A stretch of DNA of 39,442 nt from Burkholderiales bacterium (GTDB lineage Bacteria; Pseudomonadota; Gammaproteobacteria; Burkholderiales; Burkholderiaceae_C): NCBI GenBank assembly GCA_028868825.1, contig JAGWTU010000051.1, positions 1 to 39,442 of the forward strand. Direction: 5' to 3'. Under the pieces are notes generated by a model that ran no database searches, had not been told where the DNA came from, and worked only from the letters and a program-made list of their open reading frames with translations. Of this stretch, positions 1 through 8,324 are shown piece by piece; within the stretch, counting starts at the first letter, position 1; each line of letters starts with the position of its first letter. A program made the translations under genes and the position numbers.

Positions 1-529
1 TGATGCGCAGCCCGCGCACGTCGAGCAGCGGGTGGCCGTTGTCGGTCAGCACGCCGGCGCGCAGCGTCGCGGCACCACCGATCGCGGCGAAGCGGCGCAT
101 CAGCTGCGGCGCCGCCATCGCGATCACCTCGACCGGCAGCGGGAAGACCCCGAGCACCGGCACGGCCTTGCTCTGGTCGGCGATGCAGACGAAGCGCTCG
201 GCGAGGTCGGCAACGATCTTCTCGCGCGTCAGCGCCGCACCGCCGCCCTTGATCATGCAGCCTCGGGGGTCGATCTCGTCGGCGCCGTCGATGTAGACGG
301 CGAGCCGCTCGACCGCGCCCGGCTCGACGACCGCGATGCCATGCCGGCGCAGCCGCGCCGTGCTCTGCTCCGAGCTCGAGACGGCGCCGGCCACGCGGAT
401 GCCCGAGGCCGCGAGCGCGTCGATGAAGCAGTTCACCGTCGAGCCGGTGCCGACGCCGATCGGCGCGCCGGGGGTCACGTATTCGAGTGCGGCCTGGCCG
501 ACCAGGGCCTTGAGTTCGTCTTGGGTCAT
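1..529 (-). CDS. rpiA: ribose-5-phosphate isomerase A, 3' end outside the window
   Basis: Interconverts ribose 5-phosphate and ribulose 5-phosphate in the non-oxidative pentose phosphate pathway (cytosol). Reading the minus strand from the ATG at 529 gives 176 codons before the window edge. The phosphate-binding motif GVGTGST is at residues 25-31, DGADE at 81-85 and KGGGAALTREK at 94-104. Asp81, Asp84, Lys94 and Glu103 fall at the same numbers as the active-site residues of the E. coli enzyme. E. coli RpiA is about 219 residues, so roughly 45 are missing. It is divergent from pyrD, with 38 bases between the two start codons. The family assignment is very secure. Confidence 0.96.
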   Translation of the reverse strand, partial: MTQDELKALVGQAALEYVTPGAPIGVGTGSTVNCFIDALAASGIRVAGAVSSSEQSTARLRRHGIAVVEPGAVERLAVYIDGADEIDPRGCMIKGGGAALTREKIVADLAERFVCIADQSKAVPVLGVFPLPVEVIAMAAPQLMRRFAAIGGAATLRAGVLTDNGHPLLDVRGLRI

Positions 530-567
530 GCCTCGATTATCGATGCTGCGCTGACACAATCGCCGCC

Positions 568-1599
568 ATGCTGCCGTACGCCATCACCCGCCCCTTCCTG
601 TTCGGACTCGACCCCGAGTCCGCCCATGACCTGACGATGAACGCGCTGGCGCGGCTGCAGAACACGCCGGCGCAATGCCTGTGGTCGCAGCGCCGCGTCG
701 ACGACCCGGTGACGGTCGCGGGGCTGAAGTTTCCGAACCGCGTCGGCCTGGCGGCCGGGCTCGACAAGAACGGCCGCTGCATCGACGGCCTCGGCGCCAT
801 GGGCTTCGGCCACATCGAGGTCGGCACCGTGACGCCGCGGCCGCAGCCCGGCAACCCGCAGCCGCGCATGTTCCGGCTGCCGGCGCGCCAGGCGCTGATC
901 AACCGCATGGGCTTCAACAACGAGGGCCTGGACGCCTTCGTCGCCAACGTGCGCGCCGCGCACAGCTTCCGTGCGCGCGGCGGCATCGTCGGGCTGAACA
1001 TCGGCAAGAACGCGACGACGCCGATCGAGAACGCCGTCGACGACTACCTCGCCGCGCTGGCCGGCGTCTACCCGCATGCCGACTACGTCGCCGTCAACAT
1101 CTCGAGCCCGAACACGAAGAACCTGCGCGCGTTGCAAAGCGACGCCGCGCTCGACGCCCTGCTCTCGGCGCTGCAGGCGCGGCGGCTGGCGCTCGCGCGC
1201 GAGCATGGGCGCACCGTGCCGATGTTCGTGAAGATCGCGCCCGACCTCGACGAGGCGCAGGTCGGCGTCATCGCCGCGACGCTGCGCGCCAACGGCATCG
1301 ACGGCGTCATCGCGACGAACACGACGCTGGCCCGCGATGCGGTGCAAGGGCTGCCGCATGCCGACGAGGCTGGTGGCCTCAGCGGCGCACCGGTGCTGAC
1401 GGCCAGCAACCGCGTCATCGCGCAGCTGCGCGCCGCGCTGGGCCCGGGCTATCCGATCATCGGCGTCGGCGGCGTGCTCGGCGGCGCCGACGCGCGCAGC
1501 AAGATCGCCGCGGGGGCCGATCTGGTGCAGCTCTACACCGGCTTCATCTACCGCGGGCCGGCGCTGGTCGGCGAGGTCGCGCGGGCGCTGAAGCGCTGA
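568..1599 (+). CDS. pyrD: dihydroorotate dehydrogenase (quinone), class 2
   Basis: Oxidises dihydroorotate to orotate in pyrimidine synthesis and passes electrons to membrane quinone through FMN. It has 343 residues, the usual class 2 length, with the short N-terminal extension (PYAITRPFLFGLDPESAH) that anchors class 2 enzymes to the inner membrane. FMN and substrate motifs include VGLAAGLDKNG, INRMGFNNEG and NISSPNT. Ser180 in the last motif is the class 2 catalytic base, where class 1 enzymes use Cys. GVGG and QLYTGFIYRGP near the C-terminus complete the FMN site. It is divergent from rpiA and ends 13 bases from the convergent scoB. Confidence 0.97.
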   Translation: MLPYAITRPFLFGLDPESAHDLTMNALARLQNTPAQCLWSQRRVDDPVTVAGLKFPNRVGLAAGLDKNGRCIDGLGAMGFGHIEVGTVTPRPQPGNPQPRMFRLPARQALINRMGFNNEGLDAFVANVRAAHSFRARGGIVGLNIGKNATTPIENAVDDYLAALAGVYPHADYVAVNISSPNTKNLRALQSDAALDALLSALQARRLALAREHGRTVPMFVKIAPDLDEAQVGVIAATLRANGIDGVIATNTTLARDAVQGLPHADEAGGLSGAPVLTASNRVIAQLRAALGPGYPIIGVGGVLGGADARSKIAAGADLVQLYTGFIYRGPALVGEVARALKR

Positions 1600-1612
1600 A
1601 GTAGCGCCGGAC

Positions 1613-2251
1613 TCAGGTCAGCTTGACCCCGGTCTTGCTCTGCAGCTCTTCCATCGTCACGCCGGGCGCGATCTCGACGACCTTGAGCCCATGCGGCGTC
1701 ACGTCCAGCACCGCGAGGTCGGTGATGATGCGGTCGACGACGCCGACGCCGGTCAGCGGCAGCGTGCACTTGGGCAGGATCTTGAGGTCGATCGTGCCGT
1801 CCTTCTTCTTCGCCACATGCTCCATCAGCACGACGACGTTCTTGACGCCGCCGACGAGGTCCATCGCCCCGCCCATGCCCTTGACCATCTTGCCGGGGAT
1901 CATCCAGTTCGCGAGGTCGCCATGCTCGCTGACCTGCATCGCGCCGAGGATGCTGAGGTTGATCTTGCCGCCGCGGATCATCGCGAAGCTGTCGTGGCTG
2001 CCGAAGATGCTCGATCCCGGCAGCGTCGTCACCGTCTGCTTGCCGGCGTTGATGAGGTCGGCGTCGACCTGGTCGTCGGTCGGAAACGGGCCGATGCCGA
2101 GCATGCCGTTCTCGCTCTGCAGCCAGACCTCGATGTCGGCGGGAACGAAGTTCGCCACCTGGGTCGGCAGGCCGATGCCGAGGTTCACGTAATAGCCGTC
2201 GCGCAGTTCCTTGGCCGCGCGGGCCGCCATCTGGTCGTGGGTCCAGGCCAT
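1613..2251 (-). CDS. scoB: 3-oxoacid CoA-transferase, subunit B
   Basis: Beta subunit of a heteromeric CoA-transferase that moves CoA from succinyl-CoA to a 3-oxoacid such as acetoacetate. It has 212 residues, starting at MAWTHDQMAARAAKEL. The frame is open further upstream, but that part overlaps scoA, so the ATG at 2251 is preferred; it lies one base after the scoA stop. The SENGMLGIGPFP segment carries the Glu that forms the glutamyl-CoA thioester in this family, and GGAMDLVGGVKNV is also typical. A PcaJ/CatJ role (3-oxoadipate) is the alternative, since pobA is only 3 kb away, but the sequence reads more like ScoB. Confidence 0.93.
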   Translation of the reverse strand: MAWTHDQMAARAAKELRDGYYVNLGIGLPTQVANFVPADIEVWLQSENGMLGIGPFPTDDQVDADLINAGKQTVTTLPGSSIFGSHDSFAMIRGGKINLSILGAMQVSEHGDLANWMIPGKMVKGMGGAMDLVGGVKNVVVLMEHVAKKKDGTIDLKILPKCTLPLTGVGVVDRIITDLAVLDVTPHGLKVVEIAPGVTMEELQSKTGVKLT

Positions 2252-2252
2252 G

Positions 2253-2960
2253 TCAGGCTCCCGCTTTCTCGGTGATCGTTCGCTTCTCGATGCGCTTTTC
2301 GGGGTGCGCATTCAAGACGATGCGGTGGACGTAGATCCCCGGCAGATGGACGCTGTCGGGTTCCATCGATCCGGTCTCGACGATCTCCTCGACCTCGACG
2401 ATCGTCGTCTTGCCGGCCATCGCCACCGCCGGATTGAAGTTGCGCGCCGTGAGGCGGAACTGCAGATTGCCCGACTTGTCGGCGCGCCAGGCCTTCACCA
2501 GCGAGACCTCGGGGACGAGGGCGCGCTCCATCACGTACATATGGCCGTCGAACTCGCGCGTCTCCTTGCCCTCGGCGATCATCGTGCCGTAGCCGGTGCG
2601 GGTGAAGAACGCCGGGATGCCGGCGCCGCCGGCGCGCAGCTTCTCGGCCAGCGTGCCCTGCGGCGTGAACTCGAGTTCGAGCTCGCCGGCCAGGTACTGG
2701 CGCTCGAACTCCTTGTTCTCGCCGACGTAGCTGCTGATCATCTTGTGGATCTGGCGCGTCTCGAGCAGCTTGCCCAGGCCGAAGCCGTCGACGCCGGCGT
2801 TGTTCGAGATCACGGTGAGGTTCTTCACCCCGCTGTCGTGCAGGGCCTGGATCAGCGCCTCGGGTATGCCGCACAGGCCGAAGCCGCCGACGGCCATCAA
2901 CTGGCCGTCCTGGACCACGCCGGCCAGCGCCGCCGCGGCACTGGGATAGATCTTGTTCAT
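2253..2960 (-). CDS. scoA: 3-oxoacid CoA-transferase, subunit A
   Basis: Alpha subunit of the same CoA-transferase, 235 residues. Family motifs are visible: VGGFGLCGIPEALI near residues 24-37, ISNNAGVDGFGLG, and FFTRTGYGT. The gene is first in a two-gene operon and is followed after one base by scoB. It diverges from the thioesterase gene starting at 3106, and the short AT-richer stretch between them is the likely promoter region. The substrate (acetoacetate versus 3-oxoadipate) cannot be settled from sequence alone. The neighbouring hotdog thioesterase makes general acyl-CoA handling plausible. Confidence 0.93.
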   Translation of the reverse strand: MNKIYPSAAAALAGVVQDGQLMAVGGFGLCGIPEALIQALHDSGVKNLTVISNNAGVDGFGLGKLLETRQIHKMISSYVGENKEFERQYLAGELELEFTPQGTLAEKLRAGGAGIPAFFTRTGYGTMIAEGKETREFDGHMYVMERALVPEVSLVKAWRADKSGNLQFRLTARNFNPAVAMAGKTTIVEVEEIVETGSMEPDSVHLPGIYVHRIVLNAHPEKRIEKRTITEKAGA

Positions 2961-3041
2961 CGTCGATGCTCCGCCGGAAATGAGGGCCGGCCCAGGTGGG
3001 CCACAGCCGGTGAGCGTACTACGACGGCGCGCGCCATGGCG

Positions 3042-3049
3042 TTACGTAA
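3042..3049. promoter_or_regulatory. palindrome TTACGTAA in the scoAB/thioesterase divergent region
   Basis: The 145 bases between scoA (minus) and the thioesterase gene (plus) are G+C-rich except around 3041-3064. That part contains the perfect palindrome TTACGTAA followed by AAATCGCCTAAGTTG. In this composition such a patch is a reasonable place for promoter elements or an operator. I do not recognise the binding protein, and no clear -35/-10 pair can be assigned. Confidence 0.3.
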
Positions 3050-3105
3050 AATCGCCTAAGTTGTCCCCCTCCCGGGGCCGGTTGCACGCATTCCCCGAGG
3101 CTCCC

Positions 3106-3543
3106 TTGAAACCCGCCGACCCCACCACCTCGTTCGCCGACCTGCAGATGCTGCAGGCCGCACTGTCCAGCGTCTTCGCGCCCTGGGTGCGCGGCCTCGA
3201 CATGCGCGTGTTGAGTGCTCAGGCCGGCGAGGTCACGCTCGAACTGCCGGTGAATGCGCTGCATGTCCACCAGGGCGGCGTGCTCTGCGGCCAGACGATG
3301 ATGGCAGCCTGCGACACCTCGATGGTGCTGGCGGTGATGACCAAGCTCGGCGGCTTCAAGCCGATGACGACGGTGCAGATCCAGACCAGCTTCCTGCGCC
3401 CCGTGCCCGGCAGCGCCGGCAGCGTGCGCGTCGTCGCGCAGGTATTGCGCATGGGGCGCAGCCTCGTGTTCGGCGAGATCCGCGTGCTCGGCCCCGGCGA
3501 CGAGCTCGCGGCCCACGCCACCACCACCTACGCGCTGCTGTGA
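3106..3543 (+). CDS. PaaI-like hotdog-fold acyl-CoA thioesterase
   Basis: A 145-residue cytosolic hotdog protein of the PaaI/YdiI thioesterase type, expected to hydrolyse acyl- or aryl-CoA thioesters. The segment LHVHQGGVLCGQTMMAACDTS matches the family's HGG region, where the main helix carries the catalytic acidic residue. QTSFLRPVPG and RSLVFGEIRV are typical beta-strands of the fold. The frame is open back to 2953, but a TTG at 3106 has GAGG five bases upstream, so that start is preferred; an ATG at 3148 is the alternative. Its stop overlaps the GTG start of the next gene (GTGA), so the two are probably co-translated. Confidence 0.82.
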   Translation: MKPADPTTSFADLQMLQAALSSVFAPWVRGLDMRVLSAQAGEVTLELPVNALHVHQGGVLCGQTMMAACDTSMVLAVMTKLGGFKPMTTVQIQTSFLRPVPGSAGSVRVVAQVLRMGRSLVFGEIRVLGPGDELAAHATTTYALL

Positions 3544-4103
3544 CCGAAGCGGCGCTGAACTACCGCAGCGCCTTCGAACTCGCCCCGATCGGGCTCGCGC
3601 TGTCGCGCGAGCGGCTCGTCATCGATTGCAACGAGGCCCTGCTGTCGATGTTCGGCGCCGAGCGGCACCAGGTCGTTGGCCAAACCTTCGAAGGGCTGTA
3701 CCCCAGCTTGGCCGAGTATGAAAGCATGGGGCGCCGCATCGCCGCCCAACTCGACGACCAGGGCCGCTACGCCGACGACCGCGTGATGCGGCGCATCGGC
3801 GCCGATCGCGCGCTCTTCTGGTGCCATGTCAGCGGCCGCGCGCTCGACCGCCGCGCGCCCCATGCGGCCGGCATCTGGGCCTTCGAGGACCTGTCGACCC
3901 GACGCAAGCTCGAAATCGACCTCACGCCGCGGGAGCGCGAAATCGCCGCGCTGCTGATCGAGGGCGGTACCAGCAAGCAGATCGGGCGCCGGCTGGCCAT
4001 CAGCCCGCGCACCGTCGACGTGTACCGCACACGGCTGATGCGCAAGACCGGCGCAGCCAGCGCTCCGGAATTGGTCATGAAACTTTTGACCGGAATAGGG
4101 TGA
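3540..4103 (+). CDS. PAS domain plus LuxR-type HTH transcriptional regulator
   Basis: 187 residues with a GTG start inside the stop of the thioesterase gene. The N-terminal part (about residues 5-120) is a PAS fold, with AFELAPIGLALSRERLVIDCNEALLSMFG as its first strand-helix region. The C-terminal part (about 128-187) is a GerE/LuxR helix-turn-helix: TPREREIAALLIEGGTSKQI and ISPRTVDVYRTRLMRKTGA. There is no transmembrane segment or phosphoacceptor domain, so it probably senses a small molecule or redox state directly. Coupling to the thioesterase suggests a link to acyl- or aromatic-CoA metabolism, which is inference. The target genes are unknown. Confidence 0.85.
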   Translation: MTEAALNYRSAFELAPIGLALSRERLVIDCNEALLSMFGAERHQVVGQTFEGLYPSLAEYESMGRRIAAQLDDQGRYADDRVMRRIGADRALFWCHVSGRALDRRAPHAAGIWAFEDLSTRRKLEIDLTPREREIAALLIEGGTSKQIGRRLAISPRTVDVYRTRLMRKTGAASAPELVMKLLTGIG

Positions 4104-4357
4104 ATGATTGCCGTCCTGGCTATACCGCCGGATGGCCGTTTTGTCAGCGCAGGCGGGTAAGATGACCTGGGCGGAACGCGTTGCAAAATTGCACAGTCGG
4201 GCGTCACCGTCGAAGGTGCGGTAGGTATCGCGACTTCGGGCGGGGATGGCCTGGCAAGAATGATCGGCGCACCCGTTTCGTTTGAGGGACCGCTGGCCGC
4301 AGCGCACGGGATGGGCCCGCGTGCCGGTACCGATGGTCGATGACTTGATCGCTCGAG
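4104..4357. promoter_or_regulatory. intergenic region upstream of the NarL-type response regulator
   Basis: These 254 bases contain no coding frame with family character. An AT-rich patch at 4180-4196 holds a short inverted repeat, TGCAA-AA-TTGCA (4182-4193), the only obvious operator-like element. It lies about 165 bases before the response regulator ATG. No confident -35/-10 pair or terminator was found. Confidence 0.3.
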
Positions 4358-4996
4358 ATGCTTCCTACACGCGTATTTGTCGTTGATGACCACCCGATGA
4401 TCCGCCAGGGCCTGGCGGCGATGCTCGAAGGCGAGACCGACATGGCCTGGGTCGGCGAAGCCGGCGACGGCGCCGAGGCCGTGCGGGCCGCGCCGGCGCT
4501 GGCCCCCGACGTCGTGCTGATGGACCTCGGGATGCCGAAAATGGACGGCTTCGAGGCGATGACGCATCTGCGCCCGCTGCTGCCGCGCACCCGCTTCGTC
4601 GTCATCACCGGCGGCCTCGACCCGAGCGAGGTGCGGCGCGCCGTCTCGGCCGGCGCCGACGCCTTCGTCGTCAAGAACGCGTCCAAGGCCGAACTGGTGG
4701 AGGCGATCCGCGCCACCGGCCGCGGCGAGCGGCTGCTCGCGCCCGATCTCGGCGCCGTGCCGGCGACGGCCGGCAGCGACGGCAACACGCTGGGCTCGGA
4801 TCTGACGCGGCGCGAACGCGAACTGCTGACGCTGATGGCGCGAGGCATGTCCAACCAGGGCATCTCGAGTCTGCTGAGCATCGCGATGCCGACGGTCAAG
4901 TTCCACGTCACCAACATCCTCGCCAAGCTCCACACCGAGAACCGCACCGCGGCCGTGCTGGTGGCGCTGCGCAACCACATCGTCACGCTCGAGTGA
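4358..4996 (+). CDS. NarL/FixJ-family response regulator
   Basis: A 212-residue two-domain response regulator. The receiver (about 1-120) has the acidic pair DD at 10-11, phosphoacceptor Asp56 in VVLMDLGMPKMDG, and conserved Lys106 in AFVVKNAS. A linker (120-147) leads to a LuxR/GerE DNA-binding domain (about 147-207), with RRERELLTLMARGMSNQGI and MPTVKFHVTNILAKLH as the recognition region. Phosphorylation should drive dimerisation and DNA binding. No cognate histidine kinase is adjacent, so it is an orphan here; the preceding PAS-LuxR protein has no kinase domain. The targets cannot be inferred. Confidence 0.93.
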   Translation: MLPTRVFVVDDHPMIRQGLAAMLEGETDMAWVGEAGDGAEAVRAAPALAPDVVLMDLGMPKMDGFEAMTHLRPLLPRTRFVVITGGLDPSEVRRAVSAGADAFVVKNASKAELVEAIRATGRGERLLAPDLGAVPATAGSDGNTLGSDLTRRERELLTLMARGMSNQGISSLLSIAMPTVKFHVTNILAKLHTENRTAAVLVALRNHIVTLE

Positions 4997-5073
4997 GTTG
5001 TTCGCCCGGGAACGGGCGAGGCCGGCTGCTACGATGACGCGATCCGTCGTCCCACTCCCAGCCGCCCGACACC

Positions 5074-5493
5074 ATGCGCATCGACATCCCCGAGGCGAAG
5101 AAGCTCGTCCTCGAGACCGAAATCCAGATCCGCTGGGGCGACCAGGATCCGATGGGCCATGTCAACAACGCGACCTACTTCAGGTATCTGGAGATCGCGC
5201 GCCTCGAATGGCTGTACAAGGTCGGCGGTCCGCCGGACCCGAGCGGCGACGGTCCGGTGATCGTCAACGCCTTCTGCAACTTCATCAAGCAGCTCGAATA
5301 CCCGGGCACGCTGCTGGCCAGGCATTACGTCGCCAAGCCGGGGCGCTCGAGCTTCGACACCTACATCACGCTCGAGCGCACCGATGCGCCCGGCTTGATC
5401 TGCGCCAGCGGCGGCGCGACCACGGTCTGGATCAACTTCAAGAGCCAGAAATCGGTGCCGCTGCCCGACTGGATGCTGCCGCACCTGGTCTGA
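5074..5493 (+). CDS. YbgC/FadM-like 4-hydroxybenzoyl-CoA-type thioesterase
   Basis: A 139-residue hotdog thioesterase of the 4-hydroxybenzoyl-CoA thioesterase/YbgC class. Its hallmark is IRWGDQDPMGHVNNATYFRY at residues 18-37, in which the Asp before the GHVNN turn is the catalytic residue. The end is WMLPHLV. It converges on pobA with 10 bases between stops. The closeness to pobA (4-hydroxybenzoate hydroxylase) makes an aromatic acyl-CoA substrate possible, but similar proteins also act on fatty acyl-CoAs, so I leave the substrate open. Confidence 0.85.
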   Translation: MRIDIPEAKKLVLETEIQIRWGDQDPMGHVNNATYFRYLEIARLEWLYKVGGPPDPSGDGPVIVNAFCNFIKQLEYPGTLLARHYVAKPGRSSFDTYITLERTDAPGLICASGGATTVWINFKSQKSVPLPDWMLPHLV

Positions 5494-5503
5494 GCGCCGC
5501 GCT

Positions 5504-6682
5504 TCAGAAAGGCAGCCCGACGTAGTTCTCCGCCAGCGAGGCCTTCGCGGCGTCGGACGAGAGCAGGTATTCGAGGTCGATCTGCTGCAGCCGCTGGTCG
5601 TACGGTATCGCGTCCTTGAAGCGGTGCAGCAGCGTCGTCATCCACCACGAGAAGCGCTGTGCCTTCCAGACCCGGGCCAGCGCCTTGGCCGAGTAGTTGT
5701 CGAGGCCGCTCGAATCGCCGTTGCGGTAGTGAGCCAGCAGTGCGTGATAGAGGTAGTAGATGTCGGAGGCCGCGCTGTTGAGGCCGCGGGCGCCCGTCGG
5801 CGGCACGATGTGCGCCGCGTCGCCGGCCAGGAACAGGTTGCCGTAGCGCATCGGCTCGGCGACGAAGGAGCGCAGCGGCGCGATCGACTTCTCGATCGAC
5901 GGCCCCGTGACGAGCCGCGCCGCGACCTCGGCCGGCAGGCGGTTCTTCAATTCGGCCCAGAACGCGTCGTCGCTCCAGTCCTCGACATGGTCGCTCAGCG
6001 GCACCTGGATGTAGTAGCGGCTGAGCACCTGCGAGCGCAGCGAGCACAGCGCGAAGCCGCGCTCGTGCTTGGCGTAGATCAGCTCGGGTGACACCGGCTT
6101 CGTGCGCGAGAGCACGCCGAGCCAGCCGAAGGGGTAGACGCGCTCGTACTCCTTGAGCACCGAGGCCGGGATCGACTTGCGGCTGACGCCGTGGAAGCCG
6201 TCCGCGCCGATGACGAATTCGCAGTCGACGCGGCGGATGTCGTCACCGGCGCGGTAGGTGACGTAAGGCGTCGCGCTCGTCAGATCGTGCGGCCGCACGT
6301 CCTCGGCGTCGTGGATCACGATGCCGTTCATGCGGTCCCGCGCCTCGTAGAGGTCGCGCGTGAGCTCGGTCTGGCCGTAGACGATGACCGAATTGCCACC
6401 GCTGTACTGGTGCAGGTCGATGCGGTCGAGTCGGCCCTCGTGGGCGATGAAGAAGCCGTGATGGATCTCGCCTTCGCGGTCCATGCGCTCGCCGCAGCGC
6501 GCCTCGCGCATGAGTTCGGCGAAGCCATGTTCGAGCACGCCGGCGCGGATGCGGCCGAGCACGTAGTCGCGGCTCTGGCGCTCGAGCACGACGTTGTCGA
6601 TGCCCTGGAGGTGCAGCAGCTGCGACAGCAGCAGGCCCGAGGGTCCGCCGCCGATGATGCATACGCGGGTCTTCATGTTCAT
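5504..6682 (-). CDS. pobA: 4-hydroxybenzoate 3-monooxygenase
   Basis: An FAD- and NAD(P)H-dependent hydroxylase converting 4-hydroxybenzoate to protocatechuate, feeding the beta-ketoadipate pathway. It has 392 residues, the normal PobA length. The FAD dinucleotide-binding motif GGGPSG is at 11-16, and further motifs are VLERQSRDYVLGRIRAGVLE, the second FAD motif FVIGADGFHG, and LAGDAAHIVPPTGARGLN near residue 290. Two ATGs occur close together; the one at 6682 is chosen because GGAG lies eight bases upstream. It is divergent from pobR, the usual arrangement in proteobacteria, implying activation by PobR with 4-hydroxybenzoate. The protocatechuate ring-cleavage genes are not in the window. Confidence 0.97.
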   Translation of the reverse strand: MNMKTRVCIIGGGPSGLLLSQLLHLQGIDNVVLERQSRDYVLGRIRAGVLEHGFAELMREARCGERMDREGEIHHGFFIAHEGRLDRIDLHQYSGGNSVIVYGQTELTRDLYEARDRMNGIVIHDAEDVRPHDLTSATPYVTYRAGDDIRRVDCEFVIGADGFHGVSRKSIPASVLKEYERVYPFGWLGVLSRTKPVSPELIYAKHERGFALCSLRSQVLSRYYIQVPLSDHVEDWSDDAFWAELKNRLPAEVAARLVTGPSIEKSIAPLRSFVAEPMRYGNLFLAGDAAHIVPPTGARGLNSAASDIYYLYHALLAHYRNGDSSGLDNYSAKALARVWKAQRFSWWMTTLLHRFKDAIPYDQRLQQIDLEYLLSSDAAKASLAENYVGLPF

Positions 6683-6813
6683 GTTCAAGTCTCCTGGTGT
6701 CGGCGCGCCGCCGCCGGGTGGCCGCGCGCCATGGCTCGAGCAGACTGCGAATGTAGGCGCGTGCGCGCCGACGTGGAATATCCGATCCCGACCGTTACTT
6801 GTATGATTCGAAC
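6683..6813. promoter_or_regulatory. pobA-pobR divergent promoter region
   Basis: 131 bases between the two divergent starts. The AT-richer part is 6775-6813, including a good -10-like hexamer TATGAT at 6802-6807. If used for pobR, transcription would begin at or very near the ATG at 6814, giving a nearly leaderless message; no convincing -35 partner is present. The pobA side has a clear GGAG ribosome binding site (6691-6694, minus strand). The PobR operator is expected here, but I cannot place it with confidence. Confidence 0.4.
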
Positions 6814-7671
6814 ATGCCCGCGCCGAACTCGCGCATCCGCTCGTACAGCCTGTTCGGCGAGTCGTCGCAGCTCCCCGACCTGATGCACTGCGAGACCATC
6901 GCCGCGCGTTCGGTGCTGCACGACTGGGAGCTCGAGCCGCACCGCCATGCCCGGCTGCACCAGTTGCTGCTCGTCGTCTCGGGCGGCGGCACGGCGCATC
7001 TCGAGGGCGAGGAATTCGCGCTCGCACCGATGGCGCTGGTCAACGTCGCGGCCGGCGACGTGCATGGCTTCTCGTTCTCGCGCCCGACGGCGGGCTACGT
7101 GGTCACGCTGCCCGACGAGATGCGCGAGGAGCTCACCACCCATGCCGGCGACGCACGTGTCGCGCTCGCGCGCTCGCGGGTGCTGGCGGCCGACGAGGCG
7201 ATCGCCGCGACGGTGCGGCTGATCGGGCAGGAATACGCCGGTCGCGGCAGTGCCCGCTCGCTCGTGCTGCGCGGCCTGTGCGGCTGCCTGCTCGGCCTGA
7301 CCGCGCGCGCCGCCCGCGGCGCCGACGCCGTGGCCGGCCCGGCCGCCGCTTCGACGCTGATGCGCCGCTTCGAAGCCGCGCTCGAGGCGCATTACCTCGA
7401 GCATTGGAAGGTGGCGGACTACGCGCGCGCCCTGGCCGTCTCGCCGACCCATCTGAGCCGCGTCGCGCGTGCCGCCACGGGGGCGCCGGCGTCGCGCCTG
7501 ATCGATGCCCGGGTGATCCGCGAGGCCCAGCGTCATTTGGCCTATACGAACATGAGCGTCACGACGATCGCCGACACGCTGGGTTACGCCGACCTCGCCT
7601 ATTTCAGCCGCGTCTTCGCCCGCGTCGCCGGCTTGCCGCCGCGCGCCTTCCGGGCCCGGCTGGCGAGCTGA
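6814..7671 (+). CDS. pobR: AraC-family regulator, likely PobR
   Basis: 285 residues with an N-terminal cupin-like effector domain (DWELEPHRHARLHQLLLVVSG at about 40-60, then a jelly-roll). The C-terminal AraC-type double helix-turn-helix reads KVADYARALAVSPTHLSRVARAATG and SVTTIADTLGYADLAYFSRVF. The second segment is the strongly conserved AraC signature. Divergence from pobA supports the role of 4-hydroxybenzoate-responsive activator. The ATG at 6814 is preferred to the in-frame TTG at 6799 because the normal AraC-family N-terminus begins after it. The AraC family is certain; the PobR name rests on neighbourhood plus architecture. Confidence 0.9.
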   Translation: MPAPNSRIRSYSLFGESSQLPDLMHCETIAARSVLHDWELEPHRHARLHQLLLVVSGGGTAHLEGEEFALAPMALVNVAAGDVHGFSFSRPTAGYVVTLPDEMREELTTHAGDARVALARSRVLAADEAIAATVRLIGQEYAGRGSARSLVLRGLCGCLLGLTARAARGADAVAGPAAASTLMRRFEAALEAHYLEHWKVADYARALAVSPTHLSRVARAATGAPASRLIDARVIREAQRHLAYTNMSVTTIADTLGYADLAYFSRVFARVAGLPPRAFRARLAS

Positions 7672-7676
7672 GCGGC

Positions 7677-8324
7677 TCAGCCGATGCCGAGTTCGCCCGC
7701 GATGCGCCCGACCAGCGCCTTGAGTTCGTCGAGTTCGCGCGCCAGCCGGGTCTGCTCGGCGCGCAGCGCAGCGATCTCGCCGGCACCCACGCCGGCGCCG
7801 TCGCCGGCTGCCGCGGCGCGCGGCGGCGGTGCGGCGACCTCGCCGCACAGCAGATGCGCCCAGCGCGGTTCGCGCTCGCCCGGCGCGCGGCCATGCTTGA
7901 CGACCAGCGGCACCGGCTTGGCCGCCAGCTCCTCGAGGAAGCCCTCGACCGACGAGATGTCGGCGAAGCGGTGCAGCCGCTCGCTGTTGATGCGCAGCTC
8001 GGCCGCCGTCTGCGGTCCGCGCAGCATCAACACCGCCAGCAGCGCCACCGCGGCACCGGGCAGCTGCAGCGCGCGCGGCGCGTTGTGCTCGAATTTCACG
8101 ACGCGGCTGCCGCTGCCCTCGAAGACGAGGCTGAGCGACTTGAGGCCGTCGATCGCCGCCAGCACCTCGTCCTCGGTGGCCTCGATCACCGGCACGCGCG
8201 CGGTCTTCTGGTTGCAGCCGGCGACGAGCGCGTTCAGCGACAGCGGGTAGGTGTCGGGCACGGTGGCCTGCTTCTCGACCAGCACGCCGAGCACGCGCGC
8301 CTCCAGCGGCGACAGGATTCTCAT
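7677..8324 (-). CDS. yceH: YceH family protein (DUF480)
   Basis: A 215-residue protein of the YceH/DUF480 family. The start at MRILSPLEARVLGVLVEKQ and the motif TYPLSLNALVAGCNQKT are diagnostic of the two tandem winged-helix folds seen in this family. The C-terminus carries an Ala/Gly-rich linker followed by a predicted coiled-coil helix (EIAALRAEQTRLARELDELK, about 182-201). The biochemical function is unknown; a nucleic-acid-binding role is only suggested by the fold. Its ATG overlaps the stop of the upstream sensor kinase (ATGA), so it is translated from the same message. It converges on pobR with five bases between. Confidence 0.9.
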   Translation of the reverse strand: MRILSPLEARVLGVLVEKQATVPDTYPLSLNALVAGCNQKTARVPVIEATEDEVLAAIDGLKSLSLVFEGSGSRVVKFEHNAPRALQLPGAAVALLAVLMLRGPQTAAELRINSERLHRFADISSVEGFLEELAAKPVPLVVKHGRAPGEREPRWAHLLCGEVAAPPPRAAAAGDGAGVGAGEIAALRAEQTRLARELDELKALVGRIAGELGIG

